A stretch of 64,000 nt of DNA from CAZHAX01 sp964530325. Its GTDB lineage: Bacteria > Chloroflexota > Anaerolineae > B4-G1. Below the pieces are notes generated by a model, which saw only the letters and a list, made by a program, of their open reading frames with translations, ran no database searches and had not been told where the DNA came from. The translations under genes and the position numbers were made by a program. Positions 23,567 to 32,001 of this stretch are shown piece by piece. Position 1 is the stretch's first letter; every line of letters starts with the position of its first letter. The stretch spans positions 259,816-323,815 of the forward strand of contig CAZHAX010000002.1 of assembly GCA_964530325.1 (NCBI GenBank), in the 5' to 3' direction.

Positions 23567-23960
23567 CGGAAAGCGGCAAGGGCTGTGGGTGTCTAGCTGG
23601 CGCTCGCGGCTGCGCCGGAGGTCGCCCGCCTGACCATGGGCTCTCCTCACCGAAGTCCAGGACTCAACCGGGAGACTGATCTACTGGTGCACGATCTCGG
23701 ACTCAAGCCGCAATGCCGGCCTCTTGGCTCCAAGACCCTGTAGGTCGATCAGTAACCACGTCTTATTGCCCCGTCAGGAGTGTTCACCCTGGTTGTCGTT
23801 TGCTGCTCGGAACTGGCAGGCAGCACCTGGGGTGGCAGCTTCCTGCTTACTTCACGCAAGACCACCGCGGCTCGCGGGGTCTTCCTGCTTGACAAATCGG
23901 GAGAATAGTTGCATAATACAACGGTAGCATAATGTAACTAACTTGCAGCGGGGGTCAGCT
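23567..23960 (+). promoter_or_regulatory. Intergenic region with MarR promoter and operator
   Basis: The first 300 bases show nothing I recognise. A promoter lies at 23889-23917: TTGACA, 17 bases, CATAAT. Overlapping its -10 box is an inverted repeat (23907-23939) with arms AGTTGCATAATAC and GCATAATGTAACT, pairing at 10 of 13 positions; it also contains GCATAAT as a direct repeat 17 bases apart. This is a good candidate binding site for the MarR-type regulator encoded 20 bases further on. Confidence 0.68.
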
Positions 23961-24410
23961 ATGTCGCTATTGGACAAGGAGTACCTCCAGGTCAACCAGG
24001 CGCTGTTCGGCCTGACCCACACCTACGAGTCCCGCATGGCTGGGGAGGAGACACGCAACACCCTCGAGCTGAGGCTGTCGGACTGCTCGGTGCTGATGGT
24101 GCTGGGCCAGTCTGCGCCGCTCAACTCGCGCCGATTGTCCGAGCTCATGGACATCAACCCTGGCACCGTCTCTGTGTACGTGCAGCGCTTGATCGAAATG
24201 GGGCTGGTGCAGAGGGAACGGGATGTGCAGGATCGGCGCAACTGGTGGCTGACGCTGACTGCGACCGGCCAGGCTGCGGCGCAGGGCGTCGTCGGCGGGG
24301 CAGTGGAGTACACGCGCGATTTCCTCGCGGTGCTGGACGATGATGAACAGCGGGTGCTGCACCGGCTGCTTCTGCAGGTGGCGCATAGCCTGGGCTTCGA
24401 CTGGCTGTAG
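23961..24410 (+). CDS. MarR-family transcriptional regulator
   Basis: This 149-residue winged-helix protein has the helix-turn-helix SRRLSELMDINPGTVSVYVQRLIEMGLV and the wing ERDVQDRRNWWLTLTATGQAA with the conserved D-R motif. It begins MSLLDKEYLQVNQALFGL; an upstream in-frame start is less likely because the ATG at 23961 follows a G-rich ribosome site. It is in an operon with a radical SAM protein (10-base gap). The ligand is unknown. Confidence 0.9.
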   Translation: MSLLDKEYLQVNQALFGLTHTYESRMAGEETRNTLELRLSDCSVLMVLGQSAPLNSRRLSELMDINPGTVSVYVQRLIEMGLVQRERDVQDRRNWWLTLTATGQAAAQGVVGGAVEYTRDFLAVLDDDEQRVLHRLLLQVAHSLGFDWL

Positions 24411-24420
24411 GGCAAGGGCG

Positions 24421-25743
24421 ATGGGTAGAAAACTGGTCCTGGTCAATCCCGTCAACCCGGCAAGGACAGGGCTGACGGTCAACAAGAGCTCCCGCTTTCC
24501 GCCGATCGGACTGGGCATAGTCGCCGCGCTGACCCCCGAGAACTGGGAAGTGGAGCTACTGGATGAGAATTGGGAGCCCTTCGTCTATCAAGAGGCGGAT
24601 CTGGTGGGTATCACGGCCTTTACCGCCTCGGCCAACCGGGCCTATGAGATTGCCGCCGCCTATCGGGCGCGGCGTGTACCGGTGGTGATGGGCGGCATCC
24701 ATGCCTCGATGTGTGCTGAGGAAGCACTCCGCTTCGTGGACGCTGTTGTGGTCGGTGAGGCGGAGACGGTCTGGCCGCGCGTGGTGGCAGACGTGGAAGC
24801 CGGTCAACTTCTGCAGGTGTACCGCGGTGAATGGACAGATCTGGTGGGCCTGCCGCGCCCGCGCCGTGAGCTGTTCCATCCCGGCTACATCTTTGCTTCC
24901 GTCCAGACCTCGCGCGGCTGCCCGATGGACTGCGATTTCTGCTCGGTGACGGCGTACAACGGGCGGCGCTACCGCCGCCGTCCGCCTGGGGAAGTGCTGG
25001 ACGAGCTGGAGGCAATCCCGCAGAAGATGCTGTTCATTGTGGATGACAACTTCATCGGCTACGGCAGGGAGTCCCGCGAGCAGGCGCAGGCACTTCTTCG
25101 CGGTATGGTCGAGCGCAAGCTGGACAAGTGGTGGTTCTGCCAGGCGTCGCTCAACTTCGCCGACGACGAGGAGGTGCTGCACTGGGCAGCGCGGGCAGGG
25201 TGCAGGATGGTCTTCTTGGGCCTGGAGGCGGAGGAGGTGGACGTGCTGGGGGAGCTCAACAAGCGCCTCAATCTGCGGCGAGGCGTCGAGAGCTACGAGC
25301 AGGCGTTCCGTCGCATCCACCGCGCAGGCATTGCTGTGCTGGGGGCCTTCATCTTCGGCATGGACGGCGATACCCCAGAGAGGCTGCATCGGCGGAGCAA
25401 GTACATGGTCGCCAGCGGCGTCGACGTAATGCAGACGACCTACTTGACCCCACTGCCCGGGACGCGGCTGTTCGATCAACTGCGCAGCCAGGGGCGGCTG
25501 CTGCATACCGACTTCCCCCGTGACTGGAGCCGCTACGACATGGCCGAGGTGACCCACAGACCGCAGGGTATGACGCCGGAGGCGCTGGCGCAGGTGACGC
25601 ACTTGGCCAATCGGCGGATGTACGCCCGGCCCGTGCTGGCCTGCAAGGCGATGCGCACTTTGTGGGAGACGCGAAGCCCGGCGGCGGCCATGTTTGCCTG
25701 GCAGTCGAACCTCAATTACCGCAGGGTCTCCATAGGTCGATAG
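24421..25743 (+). CDS. B12-binding-domain radical SAM protein
   Basis: This 440-residue enzyme has an N-terminal cobalamin-binding-like Rossmann domain (KLVLVNPVNPAR to PVVMGGIHASMCAEEALRFVDAVVVGEAE). The radical SAM core has cluster ligands Cys167, Cys171 and Cys174 in RGCPMDCDFC. No DxHxxG motif is seen, so any cobalamin would be bound base-off without a His ligand, or not at all. Members modify lipids, hopanoids or natural products; the reaction here is unknown. ATG 24421 has AAGGG upstream. A C-terminal extension of about 90 residues follows the barrel (RMYARPVLACKAMRTLWETR). Confidence 0.88.
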   Translation: MGRKLVLVNPVNPARTGLTVNKSSRFPPIGLGIVAALTPENWEVELLDENWEPFVYQEADLVGITAFTASANRAYEIAAAYRARRVPVVMGGIHASMCAEEALRFVDAVVVGEAETVWPRVVADVEAGQLLQVYRGEWTDLVGLPRPRRELFHPGYIFASVQTSRGCPMDCDFCSVTAYNGRRYRRRPPGEVLDELEAIPQKMLFIVDDNFIGYGRESREQAQALLRGMVERKLDKWWFCQASLNFADDEEVLHWAARAGCRMVFLGLEAEEVDVLGELNKRLNLRRGVESYEQAFRRIHRAGIAVLGAFIFGMDGDTPERLHRRSKYMVASGVDVMQTTYLTPLPGTRLFDQLRSQGRLLHTDFPRDWSRYDMAEVTHRPQGMTPEALAQVTHLANRRMYARPVLACKAMRTLWETRSPAAAMFAWQSNLNYRRVSIGR

Positions 25744-26044
25744 CCGGCGCCTACCCGTTCGCGCTCTCTGTTCTCCTTCGCCTTCTGCGATCCGATGTGC
25801 CGGCCGGCGCAGCGGTAGGTGAGAAGCCCCTCAATCCCTGTCCCAGTAGATGCTGTTTTGGCTCACGCCATAGAGGCGCCAGGTTTCCGGTAGTGTTAGG
25901 ACCCGGCCGAGGCCGGGCAGCAGCCTGTTGGCACAGCGGTCAACCGCCCGCGCAGTCGAGCCTGGCCGAACATGTCGATCTGGCACCTGTGTGCCCCTGG
26001 CCCTCGAGGGCCTGGCTCGCCGCCGACAGCGCCGCCTGCCGCAC
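25744..26044. other. Intergenic stretch without a recognised gene
   Basis: These ~300 bases hold no supported gene. A short hairpin (CCCGGCC, GGCCGGG near 25910) may end the radical SAM transcript. On the minus strand the translation of 25831-25887 gives TWRLYGVSQNSIYWDRD before a stop, which could be a relic of an unidentified protein, but it is too short to assign. Confidence 0.4.
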
Positions 26045-26072
26045 TTGACGTTCTGGGGTTTGGTGGTAGAAT
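26045..26072 (+). promoter_or_regulatory. Promoter of the second cold-shock gene
   Basis: TTGACG (26045-26050), 16 bases, TAGAAT (26067-26072), with TG one base upstream (TGGTAGAAT). The transcript starts near 26079. Confidence 0.78.
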
Positions 26073-26086
26073 ACGTGAGCGCTAGT

Positions 26087-26166
26087 GCGAAGTAGGCTTT
26101 GAACGTAGTAGACCGTCCAGGCTTGCGGAGGCCCGGGCGGTCTTTTTGTTGACTTGCCCGCTTCGC
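26087..26166 (+). ncRNA. Cold-shock leader RNA element, copy 2
   Basis: GCGAAGTAGGC (26087-26097) opens the element and CTTCGC (26161-26166) can pair with it. Between them GACCGTCCAGGC and GCCCGGGCGGTC (26111-26142) form a 12-bp stem with one mismatch and loop TTGCGGAG, followed by TTTTTG, so this copy looks like a true intrinsic terminator inside the leader. The cold-shock ATG is 41 bases downstream of the element. Confidence 0.68.
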
Positions 26167-26207
26167 CTGGTGGCATAGCAGCCTAACGTAACATAAGGAG
26201 AGTAGTA

Positions 26208-26417
26208 ATGTTTGAGACAGAAACAGGAACCGTCAAGTGGTTCAACGACAGCAAGGGCTTTGGGTTCATCTCCCGCGAGGCGGGTGAGGACGTCTTCGTC
26301 CATCACACGGCCATCGAGGGTCTTGGCTTCAAGAGCTTGCAGGAGGGCCAACAGGTCCAGTTCACCGTTGAGCAGGGCCCCAAGGGCCTCCGTGCCACCG
26401 ACGTCCGCCCCCTCTGA
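26208..26417 (+). CDS. csp: Cold-shock protein (CspA family), second copy
   Basis: This 69-residue cold-shock domain has RNP1 KGFGFI and RNP2 VFVHHTAI, with AAGGAG (26195-26200) 7 bases before the ATG. It is a paralogue of the 18907 gene; differences lie mainly at the N-terminus and around residues 40-55. It is monocistronic, with its own promoter, structured leader and strong terminator at 26558. Confidence 0.96.
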   Translation: MFETETGTVKWFNDSKGFGFISREAGEDVFVHHTAIEGLGFKSLQEGQQVQFTVEQGPKGLRATDVRPL

Positions 26418-26557
26418 TCGGGAGCGTCCGGCGGTAGAACCATAATGGACGAAGCGGAAGCTGGTGGCCTAGCCGCCGCCAGGCTCCGCCAGACGCGATG
26501 AGCGATCGAGCGGCGCCTCCGCAGGCCGCCTGGTCCACACAAGAGCATCGCTATCAG

Positions 26558-26588
26558 AGCCCCTGCCAGTACTGGCAGGGGCTTTTTT
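26558..26588 (+). terminator. Strong intrinsic terminator after the second csp
   Basis: There is a perfect 13+13 base palindrome (AGCCCCTGCCAGT and ACTGGCAGGGGCT, 26558-26583) followed by a run of T's. It is the clearest rho-independent terminator in the window. Confidence 0.92.
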
Positions 26589-26628
26589 CGTGGGCTGCCC
26601 GCTCCGGCGAACAACGGGCACTGATCTC

Positions 26629-26657
26629 TTGACAAAGGCCATGCAACGTGGTACCAT
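26629..26657 (+). promoter_or_regulatory. Promoter of the GH94 gene
   Basis: TTGACA (26629-26634), 17 bases, TACCAT (26652-26657) with TG one base upstream. The palindrome TGGTACCA overlaps the -10 box and could be part of a sugar-regulator operator. An inverted repeat GGTCCCA...TGGGACC (about 26667-26701) follows in the ~215-base leader. Confidence 0.65.
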
Positions 26658-26878
26658 CGGTCGACGGTCCCAATCCGCCACTGAGAATCGACTGGGACCT
26701 ACCCAACGTGCTTCTCCAGGTGGGCAGCGCCGGTGCGATCAGCTCCAGCTGAGCGCCGCGGCTCTACGACCACAGCGCACCATAGCGCACTGGCTAGTAC
26801 CCAGAAGCCCGCTGGGACGGCGCGGCAATGGCAAGCCGATCCGCTTCACACTGAATCCTCCCAAGGAATGAGAGTGCT

Positions 26879-29326
26879 ATGCGATTCGGACACTTCGACG
26901 ACGAGAACCGGGAGTATGTCATCGAGCGGCCGGACACGCCGCTGCCCTGGATCAACTACCTGGGCTGCGAGAGCTATCTCGGCATCATCTCCAACACGGC
27001 CGGCGGGTATTCGTTCTTCGAGGATGCCCGTCTGCGCCGGATCAGCCGCTACCGGTACAACAACGTTCCACTCGATTTCGGCGGCCGGTACATCTACCTG
27101 CGGGATGGCGGTACGGGGGAGTTCTGGTCCAACTCGTGGCAGCCGGTCAGAAGCGACCTGGATGAGTATGAGTGCCGCCACGGCATGGGGTACACGAAGA
27201 TCTCCTCTGTCAACAAAGGAATCGCAGCCTCGGCTGTCTACTTCGTGCCGCTTGGAGAGAACCTGGAGATATGGCAGCTGACGGTGACGAATCGCCGCCG
27301 AGAGCGCGCCGATGTCTCTGTCTTCTCCTCTATCGAATTCGCTCTGTGGGACGCAGACGACGACGCGAACAACCTGCAGCGCAATCTCAATATCGGCGAG
27401 GTCGAGGTCGAGGATGGCGTTATCTACCACAAGACGGAGTATCGCGAGCGGCGCAATCACTACTCCTTCTTCGCCTGCTCCGCTCCGCTCGCCGGTTTCG
27501 ATACGAGTCGCGACGCCTTCCTCGGTCCGTACGACGGTTGGGACGAGCCAGCGGCAGTGGCGGAGGGCAAGTCCCGTGACTCGATTGCCCACGGTTGGGC
27601 ACCCATAGGTTCCCATCACGTCGCGCTATCTCTGAAGCCGGGGGAGAGCAAGCAGATCATCTACGTCCTCGGCTACCAGGAGAATCCGCAGGACGAGAAG
27701 TTCGACCCGCCTGGTTCGCAGACGGTAAACAAGAAGGCGGCCAAGCCGCTAATCGAGAAGTACCTGGACCCAGGCAACGTGGATGCGGCGTTCACAACTC
27801 TGAGGTCGCACTGGGACAGACTGCTGGGCATCCTCCAGGTGGAGACGCCGGACGTGCATCTGAACCGGATGGTCAACATCTGGAATGCCTATCAGACGAT
27901 GGTGACCTTCAACCTGTCTCGTTCAGCATCGCAGTTCGAGACCGGCGTGGGGCGCGGGATGGGCTTCAGGGACTCGAACCAGGACCTGCTGGCCTCGGTG
28001 CAACAGGTTCCGGAGAGGTCTCGCGAGCGCATTCTCGATCTGGCCGCTACTCAGCTGGAATCGGGAGGCGCCTATCACCAGTACCAGCCACTGACGAAGA
28101 AGGGCAACGACGCGATCGGCGGCGGCTTCAACGACGATCCGCTTTGGCTCGTCTTAGCCACAGCTGCCTACCTGAAGGAGACCGGTGATTGGTCAATCCT
28201 GGACGAGGTAGTGACCTACGAGTCGCGGCCGGGAACCGAGCAGCCGCTCTATGAGCACCTCCAGCGTGCCGTGCAGTACACGCTGGACCGGCTGGGTCCC
28301 CACGGGCTGCCGCTTATCGGTCGGGCAGACTGGAACGACTGCATGAATCTGAACATCTTCTCCGAGCATCCCGGCGATTCGTTCCAGACTGCTCCTCTGG
28401 CCAAGGATGGCACGGTGGCGGAGTCGGTCTTCATCGGCGGGCTCTTCGTCAAGGCGGCCCTGGAACTGGCCCGCATCTCTGAGCGGCACGGCCTACAAGA
28501 GCAAGCGGGTCGCTACCTGGCCGAGGCGGCGAAGATGGAGGCTACCGTCCTCGAGCACGGCTGGGACGGCGAATGGTTCCTGCGAGCCTACGATGCCCTT
28601 GGCCACAAGGTGGGCTCCAGCGAGTGCGAAGAGGGGCAGATCTTCATCGAACCGCAGGGCATTTGCACGCTGGCGGGCATAGGCCTCGACACCGGTCAGG
28701 CGAGGAAAGCGCTGGACTCGGCACGGAATCGTCTGGCCACCCGGCACGGGTTGCTGCTGCATCAGCCTGCCTTCACGCGCTATTACCTTCATATGGGCGA
28801 GATATCCTCATACCCACCTGGCTACAAGGAGAACGCGGGCGTCTTCTGCCAGACGAACCCCTGGGTTATGATCGGCGAGACCAGGCTGGGAGAAGGCGAT
28901 CAGGCCTTCGACTACTACACGCGGATCAACCCCTCAGCCAGGGAGGAGATCAGCGAGGTGCACCGGTGCGAACCCTACGTCTACGCCCAGATGATCGCCG
29001 GGCGGGACGCGCCGACCCACGGTGAAGCGAAGAACTCCTGGCTGACTGGCACGGCTGCCTGGAGCTATGTCTCCGTCACGCAGTGGATCCTGGGCATCCG
29101 GCCGACGCTCGACGGCCTGAGGATAGCCCCGGTCATCCCCAAGGACTGGCCCGGCTTCAAGGCCGCGCGTCTGTTCCGTGGGGTCAGGTACGAGATCTCG
29201 GTCGAGCGGAAGGGCAAGGGCAACGAGGTCTCCCTGACGGTCGACGGCCAGCCGGTGAAAGGCAACGTGGTGCCGCCGCCCGGCGATGGCTGCACCGAAG
29301 TGAAGGTAGAGGCCGAGTTGAGTTAG
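26879..29326 (+). CDS. GH94 cellobiose phosphorylase
   Basis: This 815-residue enzyme splits cellobiose with phosphate into glucose 1-phosphate and glucose, saving ATP. It starts MRFGHFDDENREYVIERPDTPLPWINYLG, the usual cellobiose phosphorylase N-terminus, with no signal peptide, so it is cytoplasmic. The catalytic-acid region is RADWNDCMNLN (Asp ~484-487). FETGVGRGMGFRDSNQDLL and SYPPGYKENAGVFCQTNPW are also family signatures. It completes the pathway begun by the extracellular GH9, GH3 and GH12 enzymes encoded downstream. A single transcription unit is likely from the promoter at 26629. Cellodextrin or another disaccharide specificity is possible but less likely given these motifs. Confidence 0.92.
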   Translation: MRFGHFDDENREYVIERPDTPLPWINYLGCESYLGIISNTAGGYSFFEDARLRRISRYRYNNVPLDFGGRYIYLRDGGTGEFWSNSWQPVRSDLDEYECRHGMGYTKISSVNKGIAASAVYFVPLGENLEIWQLTVTNRRRERADVSVFSSIEFALWDADDDANNLQRNLNIGEVEVEDGVIYHKTEYRERRNHYSFFACSAPLAGFDTSRDAFLGPYDGWDEPAAVAEGKSRDSIAHGWAPIGSHHVALSLKPGESKQIIYVLGYQENPQDEKFDPPGSQTVNKKAAKPLIEKYLDPGNVDAAFTTLRSHWDRLLGILQVETPDVHLNRMVNIWNAYQTMVTFNLSRSASQFETGVGRGMGFRDSNQDLLASVQQVPERSRERILDLAATQLESGGAYHQYQPLTKKGNDAIGGGFNDDPLWLVLATAAYLKETGDWSILDEVVTYESRPGTEQPLYEHLQRAVQYTLDRLGPHGLPLIGRADWNDCMNLNIFSEHPGDSFQTAPLAKDGTVAESVFIGGLFVKAALELARISERHGLQEQAGRYLAEAAKMEATVLEHGWDGEWFLRAYDALGHKVGSSECEEGQIFIEPQGICTLAGIGLDTGQARKALDSARNRLATRHGLLLHQPAFTRYYLHMGEISSYPPGYKENAGVFCQTNPWVMIGETRLGEGDQAFDYYTRINPSAREEISEVHRCEPYVYAQMIAGRDAPTHGEAKNSWLTGTAAWSYVSVTQWILGIRPTLDGLRIAPVIPKDWPGFKAARLFRGVRYEISVERKGKGNEVSLTVDGQPVKGNVVPPPGDGCTEVKVEAELS

Positions 29327-29442
29327 GTCGGGCCGGGCTCCGCTGCGGCCGGACCTTTGGCACTCGGGTGGCAGCCGGTCTGGCGACGCCTCGCTCCGGC
29401 CCTGCACGAAGTCCACTCGTTGTCTTGCGGGGAGGAGAGGCG

Positions 29443-31878
29443 ATGATCAGAAGGCTCCAATATGTCATCTTGGTGCCACTTGTTGCCAGTGTCGTTCTCG
29501 GCGGCTGCACCTGCGGCACGGCTCCGGACGGGGCTACACCTGCCCCTTCCCCGGCGCCGACCGACTCCCCCTCGGGGTGGGGCTCAGCGCTGCTGGTCGA
29601 TATCCCCGCCGCCGCCTGGACCCGCCCTATCGGCCTGCCCTACGATGACCCCGGCCATCCCTACGTCCTCTACCCGATGATCGACGATGGCGCCTGGGGC
29701 GGTGTGCCGCTAGGCGGGTTGGGCGCCGGCTCCATCGGCCGCACACACGGGGGCGACTTCGCGCGCTGGCACCTGGACCTGGGCACGCACCGCTTCGAAA
29801 CAATCGCCGCCAACCAGTTCTCCGTCTTCGTTGCTCAAGGCGAAGATACTCAGGCTCACGTTCTGTCCGCTTCGCGTCCTTCGATCCTGCGTGATTGGAA
29901 CTGGGACTTCCCAGCCGGAGCCGGCACCTACTACGCACTCTTCCCCAGGGCCTGGCTCGCCTACGACTGGGATCAGCTCCCGGTGCAGCTGGTGCAGAAG
30001 CAGCTCTCGCCGGTCATCCCCGGCAACTACCAGGAGAGCAGCTATCCAGTCGGCGTCTTCGAGTGGACCGCGGCGAACCCGACCGAAGAGGCGCTGACCC
30101 TTGGCCTCATGTTCACCTGGCAGAATCTGGTGGGCCACGATTGGTATCGCGATCTCGATGGGGGCAACTACAACTACGCCTTCAACGAGGACGGTGTCAT
30201 CGGAGTAGTCCTGACCCGGCCAGGCGAGGTGGTCACTGAGGAGTGGGATGGCTCCTTCGCCATAGCCACGGAGGAGCAGCAGGGAGTGGAAGTGAGCTAT
30301 CGCAGCCGTTTCGCCACGCGCGAGGGCACCGCGGTATGGTCGGACTTCTCCGGCGACGGCCGTCTGGACAACGTGGATGACAGCTCACCCGCCAGCGGTG
30401 AATACGTTGCCGCTGCGCTGGCAGTAACGGTTGACCTGGAGCCGGGTGAGGAGCGCACGATTCCCTTTGCCTTGGCCTGGGATTTCCCAATCACCGAGTT
30501 CGGCTCCGGCACCCAGTGGTACAAACGGTACACCGCCTTCTACGGCAAAACCGGCCGTGAAGCGGCCACGATCGCCTCCGACGCGCTGGCCCGATATGCA
30601 GAATGGGATGCGGCGATCGAACAATGGCAGCAGCCCATACTGGACGACCCTGCGCGGCCGGAGTGGTACAAGACTGCGCTGTTCAACGAGCTCTACTACC
30701 TGGTGGACGGGGGCACGGTCTGGGAGAACGGGCAGGTGGGTGGAGACCCTCCAGCCGGCGACACCGGCCACTTCGCCTACCTGGAGACGTTCGACTATCT
30801 CTTCTACAACACCTTCGACGTGCACTTCTACGCCTCCTGTGCGCTGGTCCAGCTGTGGCCTGAGCTTCAGAAGCAGCTGATCCGGGACTTCGCGGCCACG
30901 GTTGACATTAGCGACCCCACGACGGTGCGCATCGGGGCCAGCGGCGCGCTGGTCGAGCGCAAGGTCGCAGGGGCGGTGCCCCACGACCTGGGATCACCGG
31001 AAGAGGACCCTTGGCTGCGCGTCAATGCCTACAACTGGCAGAACATCAACATCTGGAAGGACTTGAACAGCAAGTTCGTGCTGCAGCTGTGGCGCGACTA
31101 CGTCTTCACCGGTGACGAGCAGCTTGTCCGCGATTGCTGGGGAGCCGTCGTACGGGCCCTCGACTATCTGCACGGCTTCGACCGGGACGGCGACGGGCTG
31201 CCGGAGCACGACGGCGTTCCCGACCAGACCTACGACACCTGGCCCATGACGGGCGCCAGCGCCTACGGCGGTAGTCTTTGGTTGGCGGCGCTTGAGGCAG
31301 CGGTTGAGATGGGGGAACTCGTCGGAGACGGGGATAGCGTCGCTCTCTACTCTGGCTGGCTGGCGGCCGGCAAGGTCTCCTTCGAGGAGCTGCTCTGGAA
31401 CGGGGAGTACTACGACTACAACTCAGGTGCCTGTTCCTACAGGAACAGCATAATGGCGGACCAGCTTGCGGGCCAGTGGTACGCGGACGCAACCGGGCTG
31501 GAGCCAATCGCTCCCGGCGAGCACATCTCGTCGGCGTTGGAGAAGATCTACCGGTTCAACGTTCTCCAGTTCCAGGACGGGCAGATGGGCGCGGTCAACG
31601 GTATGCGCCCGGACGGCACGGTCGATACGTCGGGAGATCAGTCTCAGGAGGTGTGGACCGGCACGACCTACGCGCTGGCCGCCCTCATGCACCATCGAGG
31701 AATGACCGAGGAAGCCTGGGCTACGGCCTGGGGGATCTACAACGTCACCTACAACCGGGGCTACTGGTTCCGTACTCCGGAGGCATTCACCATTGACGGT
31801 GACTACAGGGCCAGCATGTACATGCGGCCCTTGAGCATATGGGCGATCGAGCATGCTCTGGAAGCAGGGACGCCGTAG
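29443..31878 (+). CDS. GH116 glycosidase lipoprotein (beta-glucosidase / glucosylceramidase-like)
   Basis: This 811-residue protein has a lipoprotein signal (lipobox VLGGC, Cys ~23), a short Pro/Ser linker, then the GH116 N-terminal domain (GGVPLGGLGAGSIGRTHGGDFARWHL) and an (alpha/alpha)6 catalytic domain. The nucleophile is expected at Glu448 in FAYLETFDYLFYNTFDVHFYAS. The acid Asp is expected within DGVPDQTYDTWPMTGASAYGG (Asp594/598). ATG 29443 with GGAGGAGAGG upstream is chosen; the open frame upstream overlaps the GH94 gene and is spurious. Likely substrates are beta-glucosides or beta-xylosides at the cell surface. Confidence 0.88.
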   Translation: MIRRLQYVILVPLVASVVLGGCTCGTAPDGATPAPSPAPTDSPSGWGSALLVDIPAAAWTRPIGLPYDDPGHPYVLYPMIDDGAWGGVPLGGLGAGSIGRTHGGDFARWHLDLGTHRFETIAANQFSVFVAQGEDTQAHVLSASRPSILRDWNWDFPAGAGTYYALFPRAWLAYDWDQLPVQLVQKQLSPVIPGNYQESSYPVGVFEWTAANPTEEALTLGLMFTWQNLVGHDWYRDLDGGNYNYAFNEDGVIGVVLTRPGEVVTEEWDGSFAIATEEQQGVEVSYRSRFATREGTAVWSDFSGDGRLDNVDDSSPASGEYVAAALAVTVDLEPGEERTIPFALAWDFPITEFGSGTQWYKRYTAFYGKTGREAATIASDALARYAEWDAAIEQWQQPILDDPARPEWYKTALFNELYYLVDGGTVWENGQVGGDPPAGDTGHFAYLETFDYLFYNTFDVHFYASCALVQLWPELQKQLIRDFAATVDISDPTTVRIGASGALVERKVAGAVPHDLGSPEEDPWLRVNAYNWQNINIWKDLNSKFVLQLWRDYVFTGDEQLVRDCWGAVVRALDYLHGFDRDGDGLPEHDGVPDQTYDTWPMTGASAYGGSLWLAALEAAVEMGELVGDGDSVALYSGWLAAGKVSFEELLWNGEYYDYNSGACSYRNSIMADQLAGQWYADATGLEPIAPGEHISSALEKIYRFNVLQFQDGQMGAVNGMRPDGTVDTSGDQSQEVWTGTTYALAALMHHRGMTEEAWATAWGIYNVTYNRGYWFRTPEAFTIDGDYRASMYMRPLSIWAIEHALEAGTP

Positions 31879-31964
31879 CTGCAGCGATGGTACCAGGGCC
31901 GGAATGGCTGAGGCGGAACGCGTGTCGGCGGTGAGTCGTATGGCGCGGGTATCCGGCGCAGTGC

Positions 31965-31993
31965 TTGTCGTGAGGTCCCTATTCTGGTACAAT
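31965..31993 (+). promoter_or_regulatory. Extended -10 promoter next to the GH-A gene start
   Basis: TTGTCG (31965-31970), 17 bases, TACAAT (31988-31993) with TG one base upstream. The transcript start would be near 32000, only 2 bases before the first ATG of the next gene (or 17 before the second). No Shine-Dalgarno sequence is present. Confidence 0.65.
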
Positions 31994-32001
31994 CCCATCG
32001 A

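Noticed and set aside
25831..25887. Possible transposase or other protein relic on the minus strand (YGVSQNSIYWDRD)
   Set aside because: Only about 18 codons, no flanking inverted repeats or further similarity; too short to assign to any family.
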